DNA from: CAZLBC01 sp964557575
GTDB taxonomy: Bacteria; Planctomycetota; Phycisphaerae; SM23-33
Length of the DNA stretch: 64,000 nt
NCBI GenBank assembly: GCA_964557575.1
Contig: CAZLBC010000008.1
Coordinates: forward strand, 35,615 to 99,614
Direction of reading: 5' to 3'
Shown: positions 25,017 to 34,309 of the stretch, piece after piece
Layout: each line of letters begins with the position of its first letter
Numbering within the stretch: the first letter of the stretch is position 1
Translations under genes and position numbers: made by a program
The notes under the pieces: generated by a model
Told to the model about the DNA's origin: nothing
Seen by the model: only the letters and a program-made list of their open reading frames with translations
The model's database searches: none

Positions 25017-26381
25017 ATGAGCGAATGGATGGATGCCGAGTCACACGCTGACAGGGCTCAGCGATTCTGCGATGAGCAACAATGGCAGCAGGCCGCCGAG
25101 GAATTGCGAGCCGCCCTATCCCAGGATCCCCTGAATCCCTACTGGCATTTTATCCTCGGCCTCATACTCGAAGAAATGCAGCAGTACGAAGAAGCCTGCG
25201 ATGTCTTGCGGAATGCCGCGGAGCTCAACGGCGGCGACATCGAGACGCTCAACGTCCTGGGGGTCAATCTCGCGAGAGTCGGGGAATACGCCGAGGCCCT
25301 CGAATGCTTCGAGAAGATCGAGGAAACCGATAACGCCTACGAACCGGCGTACTGTAACCGGATAGCGATCTACGCTGAACTGGGCTTGCATGACGAAGCT
25401 GAACTCATGTTTTACATGGCCCGGCAAATCGACGACGAGTGCCCGGCATGTTACTTTCATATCGGAACGAGTTTTTACAACAACGAACTGTATGAGCGGG
25501 CGGTTGATTGCTGGAGGAAAACCCGGAAGCTCGATCCTCTTTTTCCCCGTATTAATTCCAGTATCGGTGATGCCTGCTGGGCCGCCGGTGACCGGGAAGC
25601 CGCGCTGGAATGCTACCTCGCGGACGCCGAGAACGATCCGGATGATTGCGACCTTATGCTCGATATCGGCGAACTCCTGATGGATATGGGACGTTCGGAT
25701 GAGGCCGAGCACTATTTCCGCAAGGTTGCCGATGCGGAAGAGGACAACGTCACCGCACAGTACTGTCTCGGCAGGCTGGCCGAGGAACGCGATTGTCCGC
25801 GGCTCGCCAGAAGGTACTACCGCAGCGTCATCGATCGCGACGCGAGTTACCAGGGAGTCCGTCTCCGCATGGCGCGGTTGTTGCTCGAAGACGGCAATCC
25901 CTCGATGGCGAGTGAATATGTCTTCGCGGAAATGGACAACGAACCGGAAGATCTGGCGACGCTGATGGAAATCGGCGAGTTGCTCATAGAACTGGGCTTG
26001 GGCCAGAAGGCTCACGCCCTCCTGAGGCAGGCCCTCAAGCTCGATCCCGGCAATCCTGCGGCGATGCATAACTTGGCAGTAAGCTGTTTTGTTACCGGCC
26101 GTTATGACGAAGGAATACGCTACTGCCGTTCGGCGCTGAAAATCAAGCCCCGGTTCGTCCTGGCACTCTACAATCTTTCTCTTGCTTTTATGTGCAAGGG
26201 GCAACTGCTCAGGGCGCGGACATTTCTTAACAGAGCTGAGAAAATAGCGCCCGACGACGAACGGGTGCGCCGGCTCGCCGCGATGCTGGGCATGAATTCC
26301 CTGTGGTGGAAGATTCAGTCGCGGATGGGATTGCTCTTGAGCGGAAAACGAAGGCGCCATGGAACACGACCGGATGGATAA
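25017..26381 (+). CDS. Cytosolic TPR-repeat protein
   Basis: 454 residues from the ATG at 25017. Almost entirely TPR-type helical hairpins, about eleven of 34 residues, e.g. W..AAEELRAALSQDP.NPYWHF and LRQALKLDPGNPAAMHNLAVS. No signal peptide or membrane segment, acidic overall. The end overlaps the downstream dehydrogenase gene by 23 bp, so the two are coupled. Partners unknown. Transcribed divergently from the release-factor-like gene across a 200-bp spacer. Confidence 0.8.
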   Translation: MSEWMDAESHADRAQRFCDEQQWQQAAEELRAALSQDPLNPYWHFILGLILEEMQQYEEACDVLRNAAELNGGDIETLNVLGVNLARVGEYAEALECFEKIEETDNAYEPAYCNRIAIYAELGLHDEAELMFYMARQIDDECPACYFHIGTSFYNNELYERAVDCWRKTRKLDPLFPRINSSIGDACWAAGDREAALECYLADAENDPDDCDLMLDIGELLMDMGRSDEAEHYFRKVADAEEDNVTAQYCLGRLAEERDCPRLARRYYRSVIDRDASYQGVRLRMARLLLEDGNPSMASEYVFAEMDNEPEDLATLMEIGELLIELGLGQKAHALLRQALKLDPGNPAAMHNLAVSCFVTGRYDEGIRYCRSALKIKPRFVLALYNLSLAFMCKGQLLRARTFLNRAEKIAPDDERVRRLAAMLGMNSLWWKIQSRMGLLLSGKRRRHGTRPDG

Positions 26382-27327
26382 GCAGCACGATCGGCCGCTG
26401 GTGGTGGTCACCGAGGACCTCCAGCCGGCTGCGATGGAATATCTCAAGCGGCATGCGCGGGTCCGGGAATCCTCACCCGACATGGTGCTTCGGGATATCG
26501 GGTCGGCCCGCGGGCTCGTTGTCAGGACCTACACGAAGGTCGACGCTGCACTGCTCGATGCGGCCCCGCGTCTTGCCGTCGTGGGCAGGGCCGGAGTGGC
26601 GATCGACAATATCGACGTTGCCGCGTGCCGCGGCAGGGGGGTCGAGGTTGTGCATACCCCCGCGGCAAACACGCCGGCCGTGGTCGATTATACGATGCGC
26701 ATGATAATCGAATTGAACCGCTGTTTTCGATTGATCACGGGGCCGCTCGCCGCCGATGAATTTCACCGGATGCGACAGCATCTTTTCGGTCGCTTCCTCG
26801 CCGATTGTACGCTGGGAATCATCGGCTGCGGGCGGATCGGGAGCAGGGTCGGCAGGGCGGCGGCGGGCATGGGAATGACGGTTCTGTACAACGACATCCT
26901 CGACATAGCCGTTGATTATCCGGCCGAGCAGGTGGACAAGGATACCCTCTATGCGCGAAGCGATATCATTACCATCCACACCCCGCTGACGGACCTGACG
27001 AGAAAACTGATCGATGCGGATGCCATACGAAAAATGAGGAACGGCGTTCAGTTCATCAACGCGGCGCGGGGCGGGTGCGTCGACTGCGAGGCTCTCGCGG
27101 CGGGGCTGAAGAGCGGTGCGATCGACGGGGTGGCGATCGATTGTCACGATCCCGAGCCGATGGGGCCCGACTATCCCCTTTTCGGTATCGACCGTGCCAT
27201 TCTCACGCCGCACATCGCGGCGGCGGTACCGAAGGCCAAGGAGAACATGTCGATGGTGGTTACCGACGTTATCGGTGTTCTGACGGGAAGTGCAGCCAAA
27301 TATCCCGCCCCGCCCGAATCCGATTGA
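26359..27327 (+). CDS. D-2-hydroxyacid dehydrogenase, SerA-like short form
   Basis: 322 residues. Catalytic fold of D-isomer 2-hydroxyacid dehydrogenases: nucleotide-binding GCGRIGSRVG (~156-165), catalytic Arg in NAARGG (~237), Glu in DPEP (~266) and His in LTPHIAA (~285), with VGRAGVAIDNID in the substrate domain as in 3-phosphoglycerate dehydrogenases. There are no C-terminal ACT or ASB domains, so it is the short, probably unregulated type. It may oxidise 3-phosphoglycerate for serine synthesis or reduce a keto acid. ATG at 26359; another ATG five codons on is possible. Confidence 0.85.
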   Translation: MEHDRMDKQHDRPLVVVTEDLQPAAMEYLKRHARVRESSPDMVLRDIGSARGLVVRTYTKVDAALLDAAPRLAVVGRAGVAIDNIDVAACRGRGVEVVHTPAANTPAVVDYTMRMIIELNRCFRLITGPLAADEFHRMRQHLFGRFLADCTLGIIGCGRIGSRVGRAAAGMGMTVLYNDILDIAVDYPAEQVDKDTLYARSDIITIHTPLTDLTRKLIDADAIRKMRNGVQFINAARGGCVDCEALAAGLKSGAIDGVAIDCHDPEPMGPDYPLFGIDRAILTPHIAAAVPKAKENMSMVVTDVIGVLTGSAAKYPAPPESD

Positions 27328-27473
27328 GATGGTGTTCCCTGTCTTTGCGAATTGCTTTCGGGAGGTGGTATAACCCGTGAAAACCTGCACTCTCGCCGGT
27401 AAAATCGCCGATATGGTAATACGTAAAAAGAGTACATTCCGTTGACTTTTTGAGGAGCATCGACACTACTTTG

Positions 27474-27501
27474 TTGACACCGGTGTCGAAACGCTTACAA
27501 T
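27474..27501 (+). promoter_or_regulatory. Promoter of the exported HEAT-repeat protein
   Basis: TTGACA (27474-27479), 16-bp spacer, TACAAT (27496-27501): a near-consensus sigma70-type promoter about 85 bp before the ATG at 27586. The rest of the 258-bp spacer shows no gene. Confidence 0.7.
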
Positions 27502-27585
27502 TGCATACTTTAACGGTATTTCCAACTCGCGACCCTGTCCTGTTGAAAGGATCGAAGGAAATCGATAAATCGATAGGGAGAATTC

Positions 27586-30060
27586 ATGTTGATTGACAAA
27601 AGAATTGTGGCTCGTATAGCGTCGCTGTGCGTCATCGGAACGTTCGTTCTGTCTACCGCGGCCGTGGCACAGGATAACGCCGACAGTATCTTTTCGTTTG
27701 GAGACGACGACAAGGGCACGAAGACCGAAGAGAAAAAGCCGGCGGAGGATACCGCCCCCGCCGCCCCGGCCGCCCCGGCGGCGGACACCGATACCGGTGC
27801 GGCCGCCCCGGCCGCCCCGGCGGCGGATACCGATACCGGCGTGGCCGCCCCCGCCCCCCCGGCGGCCGATGCCGGCGAAGCAGGCACGGGGACCGATGCC
27901 GCCATAGCCGGTTTCAGTTATTCCCCCGGCCAGAACAAGATCTGGAAGGAGATGCTGTATTATGTCCGGGTTGCTCGACCGCAGATGGCCAACTCACAGG
28001 CGCAGGCCCTTTTTGCAACGGCGGGGTATTCTCCCAAGATTGCATACGAACTGTCCGTGGCGAACGCAATGTCCCGGAGCTATCTCGTTCGCGGCGGGAA
28101 ACTCGAGGGTTTCGGTGATACGGCCACGAAACTTCTCGAAGCCATCGAGGAGGGTTTTAAACAGTGGCGATCGGACCCTCAGCAGATCCAGAATACCATC
28201 GAACTGCTGGGCAAGAGCCTTCGGGGGTATGCCATCGCGGTAGAGCGCCTGAAGCTGAGCGGCGAGTACGCGATTCCACTGCTGATAGCCGAGTTGATGA
28301 AAGATGCCCGTGGAGAAAAACAGGAGATCATACAGCACAGGATTATTACCATGCTGCCCGAAATGGGCCCCTGTGCCGTCAGGGCGTATTCCGTGGCACT
28401 CCAGTCCGACAATATGCACCTGGTCAGCTACCTGGCCAATGCCCTCGGTAAACTGGGGTATCCCAGCGCCCTGCCCCGGTTGCGGGAAGTGTTCGATCGG
28501 CTTCAGGCGGACGGGGGCGGCGACAGTGATCTGCGGAAATCCACGAGAAAGATCGTGGCGTCTGCCATGGTCAGCTGCGCCGGAAACGATACGGCCATAC
28601 TCTCGAAAGCGGCCGACGAGTTGTTTTACCAGCTGGCCAGAAAGTATTACTATCGCGCGGAGTCACTGCGGCCGGATCCCCGGTACCCCGATGAAGATGG
28701 CTTCGCCTGGTTCTGGAAACCCGCGACGGGTGTCGTGCAGGTGCCGGTGCCCCGACCGCTGCTGTGCGATATTTACGCAATGCGCATGAGCCGGCTGTCG
28801 CTGAAATTCAATCCCGCCATGGACGCGGCAAAACCGCTCTGGATGTCGGCCGGTATCAGGCGAACGCTTGACCTTCCTCCCGGCGCGGAGGATAACCTGT
28901 GGCCGAAGGACAAGCCGACCATCGATTATTACCTGCTTGCATCCAGCCCGATGTATCTCCAGATGGTCCTCGCGCGGGCCATGAAAGACAATGAAATCCG
29001 GATTGCCGAGAAGGTCGTTTCAACGATGGGCCGTAACACCGGATCCGGTACGCTGACCGATACGATACCCGGCGGCGCGGCGCCCCTCGTCAGCGCCATG
29101 GGGTATCCCGACAAGGCATTGCGCTATCTTGCGGCGGAAACGTTGTTGAAGGCGATGCCCGTCTCTCCCTACAAGGGACGCCAGATGGTTCTCGCGCTGA
29201 TGAACGAGGCCCTGAGACAGAAGGGGCAGAAATACGCCATGCTGGTGCCGGGTGATGTCGAACAGGGCAACAAGCTCAAGGACGTCCTGCGGGGCGCCGG
29301 TTTCGAGGTCGTTTCCGAATCCGACGTTAACAAGCTGCTGCTGTCGGCTGAAAAGGCCGAGGCCGGCCTTGATCTCCTCGTCGTGGGCCAGGGCGTCAAC
29401 GCGCCGAACGTGGTGAATATGTTTCGCCGGCAGATGGTGTTCTACTACCTGCCGGTTATCGTCACCTCCGCGGTACCCGACATGCGGGATTACGCGAAGC
29501 GCGACGGCAGGATGACCCTGGTGGATCCCGACAGGATCGACAACGACACGATCACTCTGGCGGTTGAAGATGTCCAGAAAAAGGCTGCGGGAAGATCCCT
29601 CGATTCCACCCAGGCACTGGAATGGGCCATACGGTCCGCCGAGGCGATCACTGTTGTCGGCAAGGGCAGGAAGACGGTGTACAATCTGAAGAGAACCATT
29701 ACGCCGCTGATCAACGCCCTCGGATCCGACAATACGGATCTGCAGACGGCCGCCGCGCGGGCCCTGAGCACGATTGATGATGCCAAATCGCAGCGGCGGG
29801 TCATTGAGCTCGCACTGAATGAGGTTGCGGATCCGGCGGTGCGGGTGGCGGCGTTCAACGCGGCGAGTGAGTCGGTCCGCCTCTTCGACAATTACAGTAC
29901 GGAAGTGCAGGCTCGCGCCCTGGTGAAACTCGTTTCCCAGGTGGGGACGGGTCAGGCGGATCAGAAACTGAGGGAAGCGGCGGCCCAGCTTCTGGGCACC
30001 ATGAACCTCCCGATAGTCAAAAAGCCGGAACTGATCCAGAGCACCGACGATATAGACTGA
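27586..30060 (+). CDS. Exported HEAT-repeat protein with Ala/Pro/Asp linker and receiver-like insert
   Basis: 824 residues. Signal peptide ~1-29 (ending VLSTAAVAQ). Residues ~45-105 are a low-complexity linker built on a 14-residue repeat of the type PAAPAADTDTGAA. Then helical HEAT-like repeats (~200-350), a middle domain with conserved aromatics (~350-430), and more HEAT units at ~465-530 and ~690-810. Residues ~548-660 read as an alternating beta/alpha receiver-like fold (YAMLVPGDVEQGNKL ... LDLLVVGQG ... YYLPVIVTSA) without the phosphoacceptor Asp. Probably periplasmic scaffold. Ends 23 bp before a convergent gene. Confidence 0.75.
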   Translation: MLIDKRIVARIASLCVIGTFVLSTAAVAQDNADSIFSFGDDDKGTKTEEKKPAEDTAPAAPAAPAADTDTGAAAPAAPAADTDTGVAAPAPPAADAGEAGTGTDAAIAGFSYSPGQNKIWKEMLYYVRVARPQMANSQAQALFATAGYSPKIAYELSVANAMSRSYLVRGGKLEGFGDTATKLLEAIEEGFKQWRSDPQQIQNTIELLGKSLRGYAIAVERLKLSGEYAIPLLIAELMKDARGEKQEIIQHRIITMLPEMGPCAVRAYSVALQSDNMHLVSYLANALGKLGYPSALPRLREVFDRLQADGGGDSDLRKSTRKIVASAMVSCAGNDTAILSKAADELFYQLARKYYYRAESLRPDPRYPDEDGFAWFWKPATGVVQVPVPRPLLCDIYAMRMSRLSLKFNPAMDAAKPLWMSAGIRRTLDLPPGAEDNLWPKDKPTIDYYLLASSPMYLQMVLARAMKDNEIRIAEKVVSTMGRNTGSGTLTDTIPGGAAPLVSAMGYPDKALRYLAAETLLKAMPVSPYKGRQMVLALMNEALRQKGQKYAMLVPGDVEQGNKLKDVLRGAGFEVVSESDVNKLLLSAEKAEAGLDLLVVGQGVNAPNVVNMFRRQMVFYYLPVIVTSAVPDMRDYAKRDGRMTLVDPDRIDNDTITLAVEDVQKKAAGRSLDSTQALEWAIRSAEAITVVGKGRKTVYNLKRTITPLINALGSDNTDLQTAAARALSTIDDAKSQRRVIELALNEVADPAVRVAAFNAASESVRLFDNYSTEVQARALVKLVSQVGTGQADQKLREAAAQLLGTMNLPIVKKPELIQSTDDID

Positions 30061-30066
30061 TCGACG

Positions 30067-30081
30067 GCCGCGTTCCGCGGC
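30067..30081. terminator. Hairpin between convergent genes
   Basis: GCCGCG-TTC-CGCGGC, a perfect 6-bp stem with a 3-base loop, exactly in the 23-bp gap between the HEAT gene and the convergent vWA gene. A possible bidirectional terminator, without a T-run. Confidence 0.4.
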
Positions 30082-30083
30082 GG

Positions 30084-32048
30084 TCAGGTTTCATTCAGCT
30101 TTTCGGCCAGTATGATCATGCGGATGAGTTCTTTTCTGTAGCCCCGGGGATCGAAGTCCGCGGCGCCGGCCGCCAGTTTCCTGGCCGCTTCCAGTGAATA
30201 TGACGCGCAGTATTCCGAGTCTCTCAGCAGCAGCGCGAAACCGGATACCGCCGCGGCAAACCTGAAGTCGCCGTCGCAATCCGCGATATCCGCGGCGATG
30301 TTTCCGATGGACTTCCGTACCGTCATCTTCTTACCGGTCGGCAGGGTATACTGCAGGACCGCCGTGATCAGTTCGCCTGCCGTCCCCTCCGCGGTTTCGG
30401 GACGATACCGGGGGGGGATATCTTCGATGATCACGCCGGCCGTACCCGCGTGGCGGGCGGGGATCGCCTCGTACAGCGCGGTATACCGATGGCCGGCATG
30501 CACGCGATCCGGCGTACCCGGCGTGTCCGCATCCCCGTTCGCGCCGGTTGCGCCGCGGCTGCAGCCCACCAGTCTCCACGCCGCGATCATCGCGGGATTG
30601 AACTCGACCCGCAGGCGGGGATCGCGTGCGATGACCGGGTGCCGGCCCGACAGCCGGTCTCGTATCTGCCGCGTGCAGTCGGCGCGGCTGTCGATATAGT
30701 GACACACCCCGCCGCCCGCGCGGGCCATGTCCTCGATTCTCGGCAGGCGGCTGTAGGGCATGCCGAAGCCGAGGACCGTCAGTTGAATACCGTCGGCCGC
30801 GTTGCTGCCGATCAGTTCATCGAGCGTCGCGCCGTTTTTCGGATCGTCGAAATCACCCTCGGTGCAGAACACCAGGCGGTTGTCGGCGTTTTCCAGCCGG
30901 TGTTCCGCGGCGAGCGAATACGCGCGTCTGAATTCGTCGACGCCCGCGGCGCGGTTTCCCGTTTCGCCCTCCACCAGCAGCGCGGCGATATCCCGCTCCC
31001 CGCCGCCCGCCGGAAAGACCAGTTGCCGGGGTTCGTCCCTGCCGCGCAGGACGATCCCGATACGCCGGTTGTCGCCGGAAACCGCGGCGAGTTCCGCGAT
31101 GGCTCCGGCGGCGATTGTCTTGTTTTCGAGGGATACATCGAGCAGAAACACGAGGTTTGCGGGCGCCGGTTCCGGGGTTTCGACGGCCGCGCCCGCCGCG
31201 GCGACCCGCAGGAGAAGGCGGTCCTCGTTCCACGGACATGCGGCGGCGGCCAGGTGCAGCGAAAACGACGGATCGCCGCTGCGCGGGGCGGGGTAGTTGT
31301 AGGTGAAGAAGTTCACCATCTCATGCGGGCGGACGGATTCTTTCGCCGGCATTGTATCATCTTCCAGCAGGCGGCGGACAATCTCGTAGCCGGCCGTCGA
31401 CGCCCGCAGGGCGGACCCGGAAAACGGAACGGTCGCGGCCGGTCGAAAGCGATTTTCGGCGATCCGCCCGACGGCCGTTTTTGCCGCCGGGACAACCGGT
31501 GATACGGCGGCGTCGTCGAGCGGCCGCCGCCGGTCGAAAAAGATCCTGCGGGGATCGAACGCGATCGGTTCCCGCCGGCCGGAAGAGGCCGGTCCGAGTG
31601 CCTCGGTCGGACGGGAATCGATTTGAAAGCGGGGGCCGAAAAAGTAGGTGGCGATGCCGATCCCCATGATCAGCAGCGCCGCGGCGGTGAGCGAAAACAG
31701 CTTCACCAGGACCGCCGCCTGGCTGGTTTGCGGGAATTCGAACGTCTTCCTCTCCACCGCGGATCCGAGGGCGTCGATATCGTTGTGCCGGCAGGCCCCG
31801 CTTCCGCCCGCCGCCGAGAGAACGGCGCCTCTTTGCCGTTCTGTCAGGACCGCCGCGGGTTCCGTGTTCAGGGCCCCGCGGAGCGTATCGGTCGTCCGCC
31901 GGAATTCCGCGACCATGGCCGCGGTTGCGGGGTTTTCAGCAATCATACTTTCGCACGCTTCCCGATCGGCGGGGTCGAGTTCCCCGTTGACGTAATCGAT
32001 CAGGATACCGTTGCGTTCTTCGTCGGTCATTTCATGTTCAGGTTTCAT
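30084..32048 (-). CDS. YfbK-like membrane vWA protein, probable partner of the sigma factor
   Basis: 654 residues. Residues 1-60 look like an anti-sigma N-terminus (NGELDPADREACESMIAENP) but without the zinc ligands. A transmembrane helix at ~116-138 follows. The outer part matches the YfbK family: VRPHEMVNFFTYNYPAP, CPWNEDRLLL, then a von Willebrand A domain from ~298 and LGFGMPYSRLPRIEDMA ... YIDS. The metal site reads DVSLE instead of DxSxS, so metal binding may be lost. It overlaps the sigma-factor gene by 11 bp and is probably its membrane regulator. Confidence 0.8.
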   Translation of the reverse strand: MKPEHEMTDEERNGILIDYVNGELDPADREACESMIAENPATAAMVAEFRRTTDTLRGALNTEPAAVLTERQRGAVLSAAGGSGACRHNDIDALGSAVERKTFEFPQTSQAAVLVKLFSLTAAALLIMGIGIATYFFGPRFQIDSRPTEALGPASSGRREPIAFDPRRIFFDRRRPLDDAAVSPVVPAAKTAVGRIAENRFRPAATVPFSGSALRASTAGYEIVRRLLEDDTMPAKESVRPHEMVNFFTYNYPAPRSGDPSFSLHLAAAACPWNEDRLLLRVAAAGAAVETPEPAPANLVFLLDVSLENKTIAAGAIAELAAVSGDNRRIGIVLRGRDEPRQLVFPAGGGERDIAALLVEGETGNRAAGVDEFRRAYSLAAEHRLENADNRLVFCTEGDFDDPKNGATLDELIGSNAADGIQLTVLGFGMPYSRLPRIEDMARAGGGVCHYIDSRADCTRQIRDRLSGRHPVIARDPRLRVEFNPAMIAAWRLVGCSRGATGANGDADTPGTPDRVHAGHRYTALYEAIPARHAGTAGVIIEDIPPRYRPETAEGTAGELITAVLQYTLPTGKKMTVRKSIGNIAADIADCDGDFRFAAAVSGFALLLRDSEYCASYSLEAARKLAAGAADFDPRGYRKELIRMIILAEKLNET

Positions 32049-32625
32049 CCTGCACCTCGTGCCGTGTCCGGCCTTCCGCGGCGCCCTGCAGCCCGCTCCT
32101 CCTGAAACCGGTGCGGAGCCTGTCGATGCCGCTATGGATGATCACTCCCACGTGGGAAATGCTGTGGCCGGTGATGTCCGCTATTTCGCGGTACGTGAAA
32201 TCGTTCTGGTATTTCAACCGCAGTACCTCCCGGTATTTTCGGGGGAGCGTTTCGAGGATCGCCATGACCTTCTCGCAGGTTTCACGATGTTCCGCCCGGT
32301 CGCGGGGAGACGGGGCGGCGGACGCAACCCGCTTCGATTCGTCGCTCAAGTGACTCATCCCGCGCTCCTTCCTGACAACGTCGACGGCCCGGTTGCGGCA
32401 CACGGCAAAAAGCCAGGCCTTCAGTTTCGCCCCGTGTTGGGGACTGTCGGCCGCCGCGGGATCGCCCTGTGTTCGTACCCACTTCAGGAATGTGTCCTGG
32501 ACCACGTCACGGGCCCGTTCGATGTCCCGCGTTATGTGGGCCGCGTATCGCACCAGCGGCTCTTCATAACGGGACATGATATCCCTGACGCGGACCTCGT
32601 TCGGCGGTGTGCATGGTCTGTCCAT
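32038..32625 (-). CDS. ECF-type RNA polymerase sigma factor
   Basis: 195 residues. Region 2 (RYEEPLVRYAAHITRDIERARDVVQDTFLKWV) with the D..Q..F signature; region 4 (LPRKYREVLRLKYQNDFTYREIADITGHSISHVGVII) with an intact HTH. The size and two-region plan are of extracytoplasmic-function sigma factors. The start at 32625 keeps the helix before region 2; an in-frame ATG at 32577 with AGGG upstream is an alternative (179 residues). The 3' end overlaps the membrane vWA gene, indicating a sigma/anti-sigma pair. Confidence 0.9.
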   Translation of the reverse strand: MDRPCTPPNEVRVRDIMSRYEEPLVRYAAHITRDIERARDVVQDTFLKWVRTQGDPAAADSPQHGAKLKAWLFAVCRNRAVDVVRKERGMSHLSDESKRVASAAPSPRDRAEHRETCEKVMAILETLPRKYREVLRLKYQNDFTYREIADITGHSISHVGVIIHSGIDRLRTGFRRSGLQGAAEGRTRHEVQDET

Positions 32626-32784
32626 CGGTCTGTCTGAGTCTATCGCAGGTCGGGGGACGTATACAATAACGTTTGAATGTGAATATTCTTAATGATAAAC
32701 CGTTGGAACAATGAAAAACGATCTGAAGAGGGGCAACAAACCGACGTTTTGCCGTCGGGGATCGGTGCGCGACCTGCCGGCCGG

Positions 32785-33063
32785 TTACTGGCCGTCGTGT
32801 TCCGGCCCGTTCCCGCTGTCCTTCTGTTTTTCCCTTTTTTCCCGCGCGAGTGATTCGACTTTGCGGGGGCTGGTGCCGTTGGCTTGAGCAGAGGCCTGGT
32901 TTTCTTTTTGGATGGATTCGTATACTTCTTTTCGGTGTACCGGAATGTCCGGTGGGGCCGAAATGCCGATGCGAACCTTGTCCCCGCGTATGTCCACGAT
33001 GGTAATTTGAACGTTGTCGCCGATCATTATTGTTTCGTCGCGCTGTCTCGATAAGACCAGCAT
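32785..33063 (-). CDS. csrA: CsrA translational regulator
   Basis: 92 residues from the ATG at 33063, with AAGGAG upstream. The whole CsrA fold is present: MLVLSRQRDETIMIGDNVQI, then DKVRIGISAPPDIPVHRKEVYE. It lengthens beyond the usual ~60-65 residues by a ~30-residue charged tail. CsrA binds GGA-containing leaders and controls translation; targets here are unknown. It is transcribed divergently from mtnA. Confidence 0.95.
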   Translation of the reverse strand: MLVLSRQRDETIMIGDNVQITIVDIRGDKVRIGISAPPDIPVHRKEVYESIQKENQASAQANGTSPRKVESLAREKREKQKDSGNGPEHDGQ

Positions 33064-33101
33064 CAAAATCTCCTTCCGTGGAAGAGAAGGGACCCGTACT
33101 A

Positions 33102-33131
33102 AGTATATCCATCTGCGGTACCACTCGGCAA
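33102..33131 (-). promoter_or_regulatory. Putative csrA promoter
   Basis: Minus-strand TTGCCG (33131-33126), 18-bp spacer, TATACT (33107-33102), about 40 bp upstream of the csrA ATG. Confidence 0.45.
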
Positions 33132-33256
33132 TGCAACATATATATCGGTAGAATCCGGCCATAAGTTAAATATTATTCAAGGCTTTCATGAACGGTGTTT
33201 TCGGGGGACCGGCAAAAGGGGTTGCCACGCGGCCCTGTGCGTAGTATTTTCCGGCT

Positions 33257-34306
33257 ATGGACAACAAAAGCGTTAAAATGGCTGAACATCCCGTTGCGGT
33301 CCTCGATTGGATCGGCGGCGCGGAGAGCGGAGTACTGCGGCTGCTTGACCAGACCCTGCTGCCCGGAGAGGTATCATTTTGCGAGTGCGGCACGGTTGGG
33401 GACGTGCATGATGCCATCCGGCGCCTCGTGGTCCGGGGCGCCCCGGCCATCGGGGTCGCCGCGGCCTACGGGATGGTGACGGCCCTGCGGGACATGGCGG
33501 CCGGCGACGCCGCGGCATATCTCGAATCATCGCGCCCCACGGCGGTAAACCTGTCGTGGGCCGTCCGTCGCATCGCCGCTGCCTGCGGGGCCGACGGCAC
33601 GCCGGCCGATGCCCTCGCCGAAGCACGCAGGATACACGCGGAGGACCGGGCAATGTGCGACGCCATCGGCCGTTTCGCCGCGCCGCTCGTCAGGAGACAC
33701 GCCGCGGGAGTTGGCGTGCTGACACACTGCAACGCGGGTGCCTTGGCCACGACGGGAATCGGGACCGCGACCGCCGGCATGTACGTTGCCGCCGCGGGCG
33801 GGTGCGACCTGACCGTCTACTGCAGCGAGACCCGACCCCTCCTCCAGGGCAGCCGGCTGACGGCCTGGGAACTCCAGCGGGCGGGGATACGGACCGTCGT
33901 TATCACCGACAACACGGCGGCGGCACTCATGGGTGCCGGCATGGTGAACATGGTCATTGTCGGCGCCGACCGGATCGCCGCGAACGGGGATACCGCCAAC
34001 AAGGTCGGCACCTGCGGGCTGGCAATCCTGGCGTCGCATTTCGACATTCCGTTTTACGTGGCGGCGCCGTCGAGCACGTTCGACCGGGAACTGGCCGCGG
34101 GGTCCGCCATTCCCATCGAGTTTCGCGGGGATGACGAGGTGACCTGCGGATTCGGCAGACGGACCGCTCCCGAGGGGGTGACCGTGTGGTCGCCGGCCTT
34201 CGACGTCACGCCGGCCGGACTGATCAGCGGGATCGTCACCGACCGGGGATTGATTGCCCCTGTCAACGAGGAGAAGATCCGAAGCCGATTGTCGGGTGGG
34301 CAATAG
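33257..34306 (+). CDS. mtnA: Methylthioribose-1-phosphate isomerase
   Basis: 349 residues, family length. Converts 5-methylthioribose 1-phosphate to methylthioribulose 1-phosphate in methionine salvage. Recognised by VRGAPAIGVAAAYG, the LTHCNAGALATTGIGTA segment that carries the catalytic Cys, and IVGADRIAANGDTANKVGT with the catalytic Asp. No other salvage genes are nearby. Transcribed away from csrA and convergent to ruvC, separated from it by a 163-bp palindrome. Confidence 0.93.
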   Translation: MDNKSVKMAEHPVAVLDWIGGAESGVLRLLDQTLLPGEVSFCECGTVGDVHDAIRRLVVRGAPAIGVAAAYGMVTALRDMAAGDAAAYLESSRPTAVNLSWAVRRIAAACGADGTPADALAEARRIHAEDRAMCDAIGRFAAPLVRRHAAGVGVLTHCNAGALATTGIGTATAGMYVAAAGGCDLTVYCSETRPLLQGSRLTAWELQRAGIRTVVITDNTAAALMGAGMVNMVIVGADRIAANGDTANKVGTCGLAILASHFDIPFYVAAPSSTFDRELAAGSAIPIEFRGDDEVTCGFGRRTAPEGVTVWSPAFDVTPAGLISGIVTDRGLIAPVNEEKIRSRLSGGQ

Positions 34307-34309
34307 CTG

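Noticed and set aside
27756..27880. GC-rich tandem repeats at the 5' end of the HEAT gene
   Set aside because: They are in frame and encode a Pro/Ala/Asp linker of 14-residue period; not a separate element.
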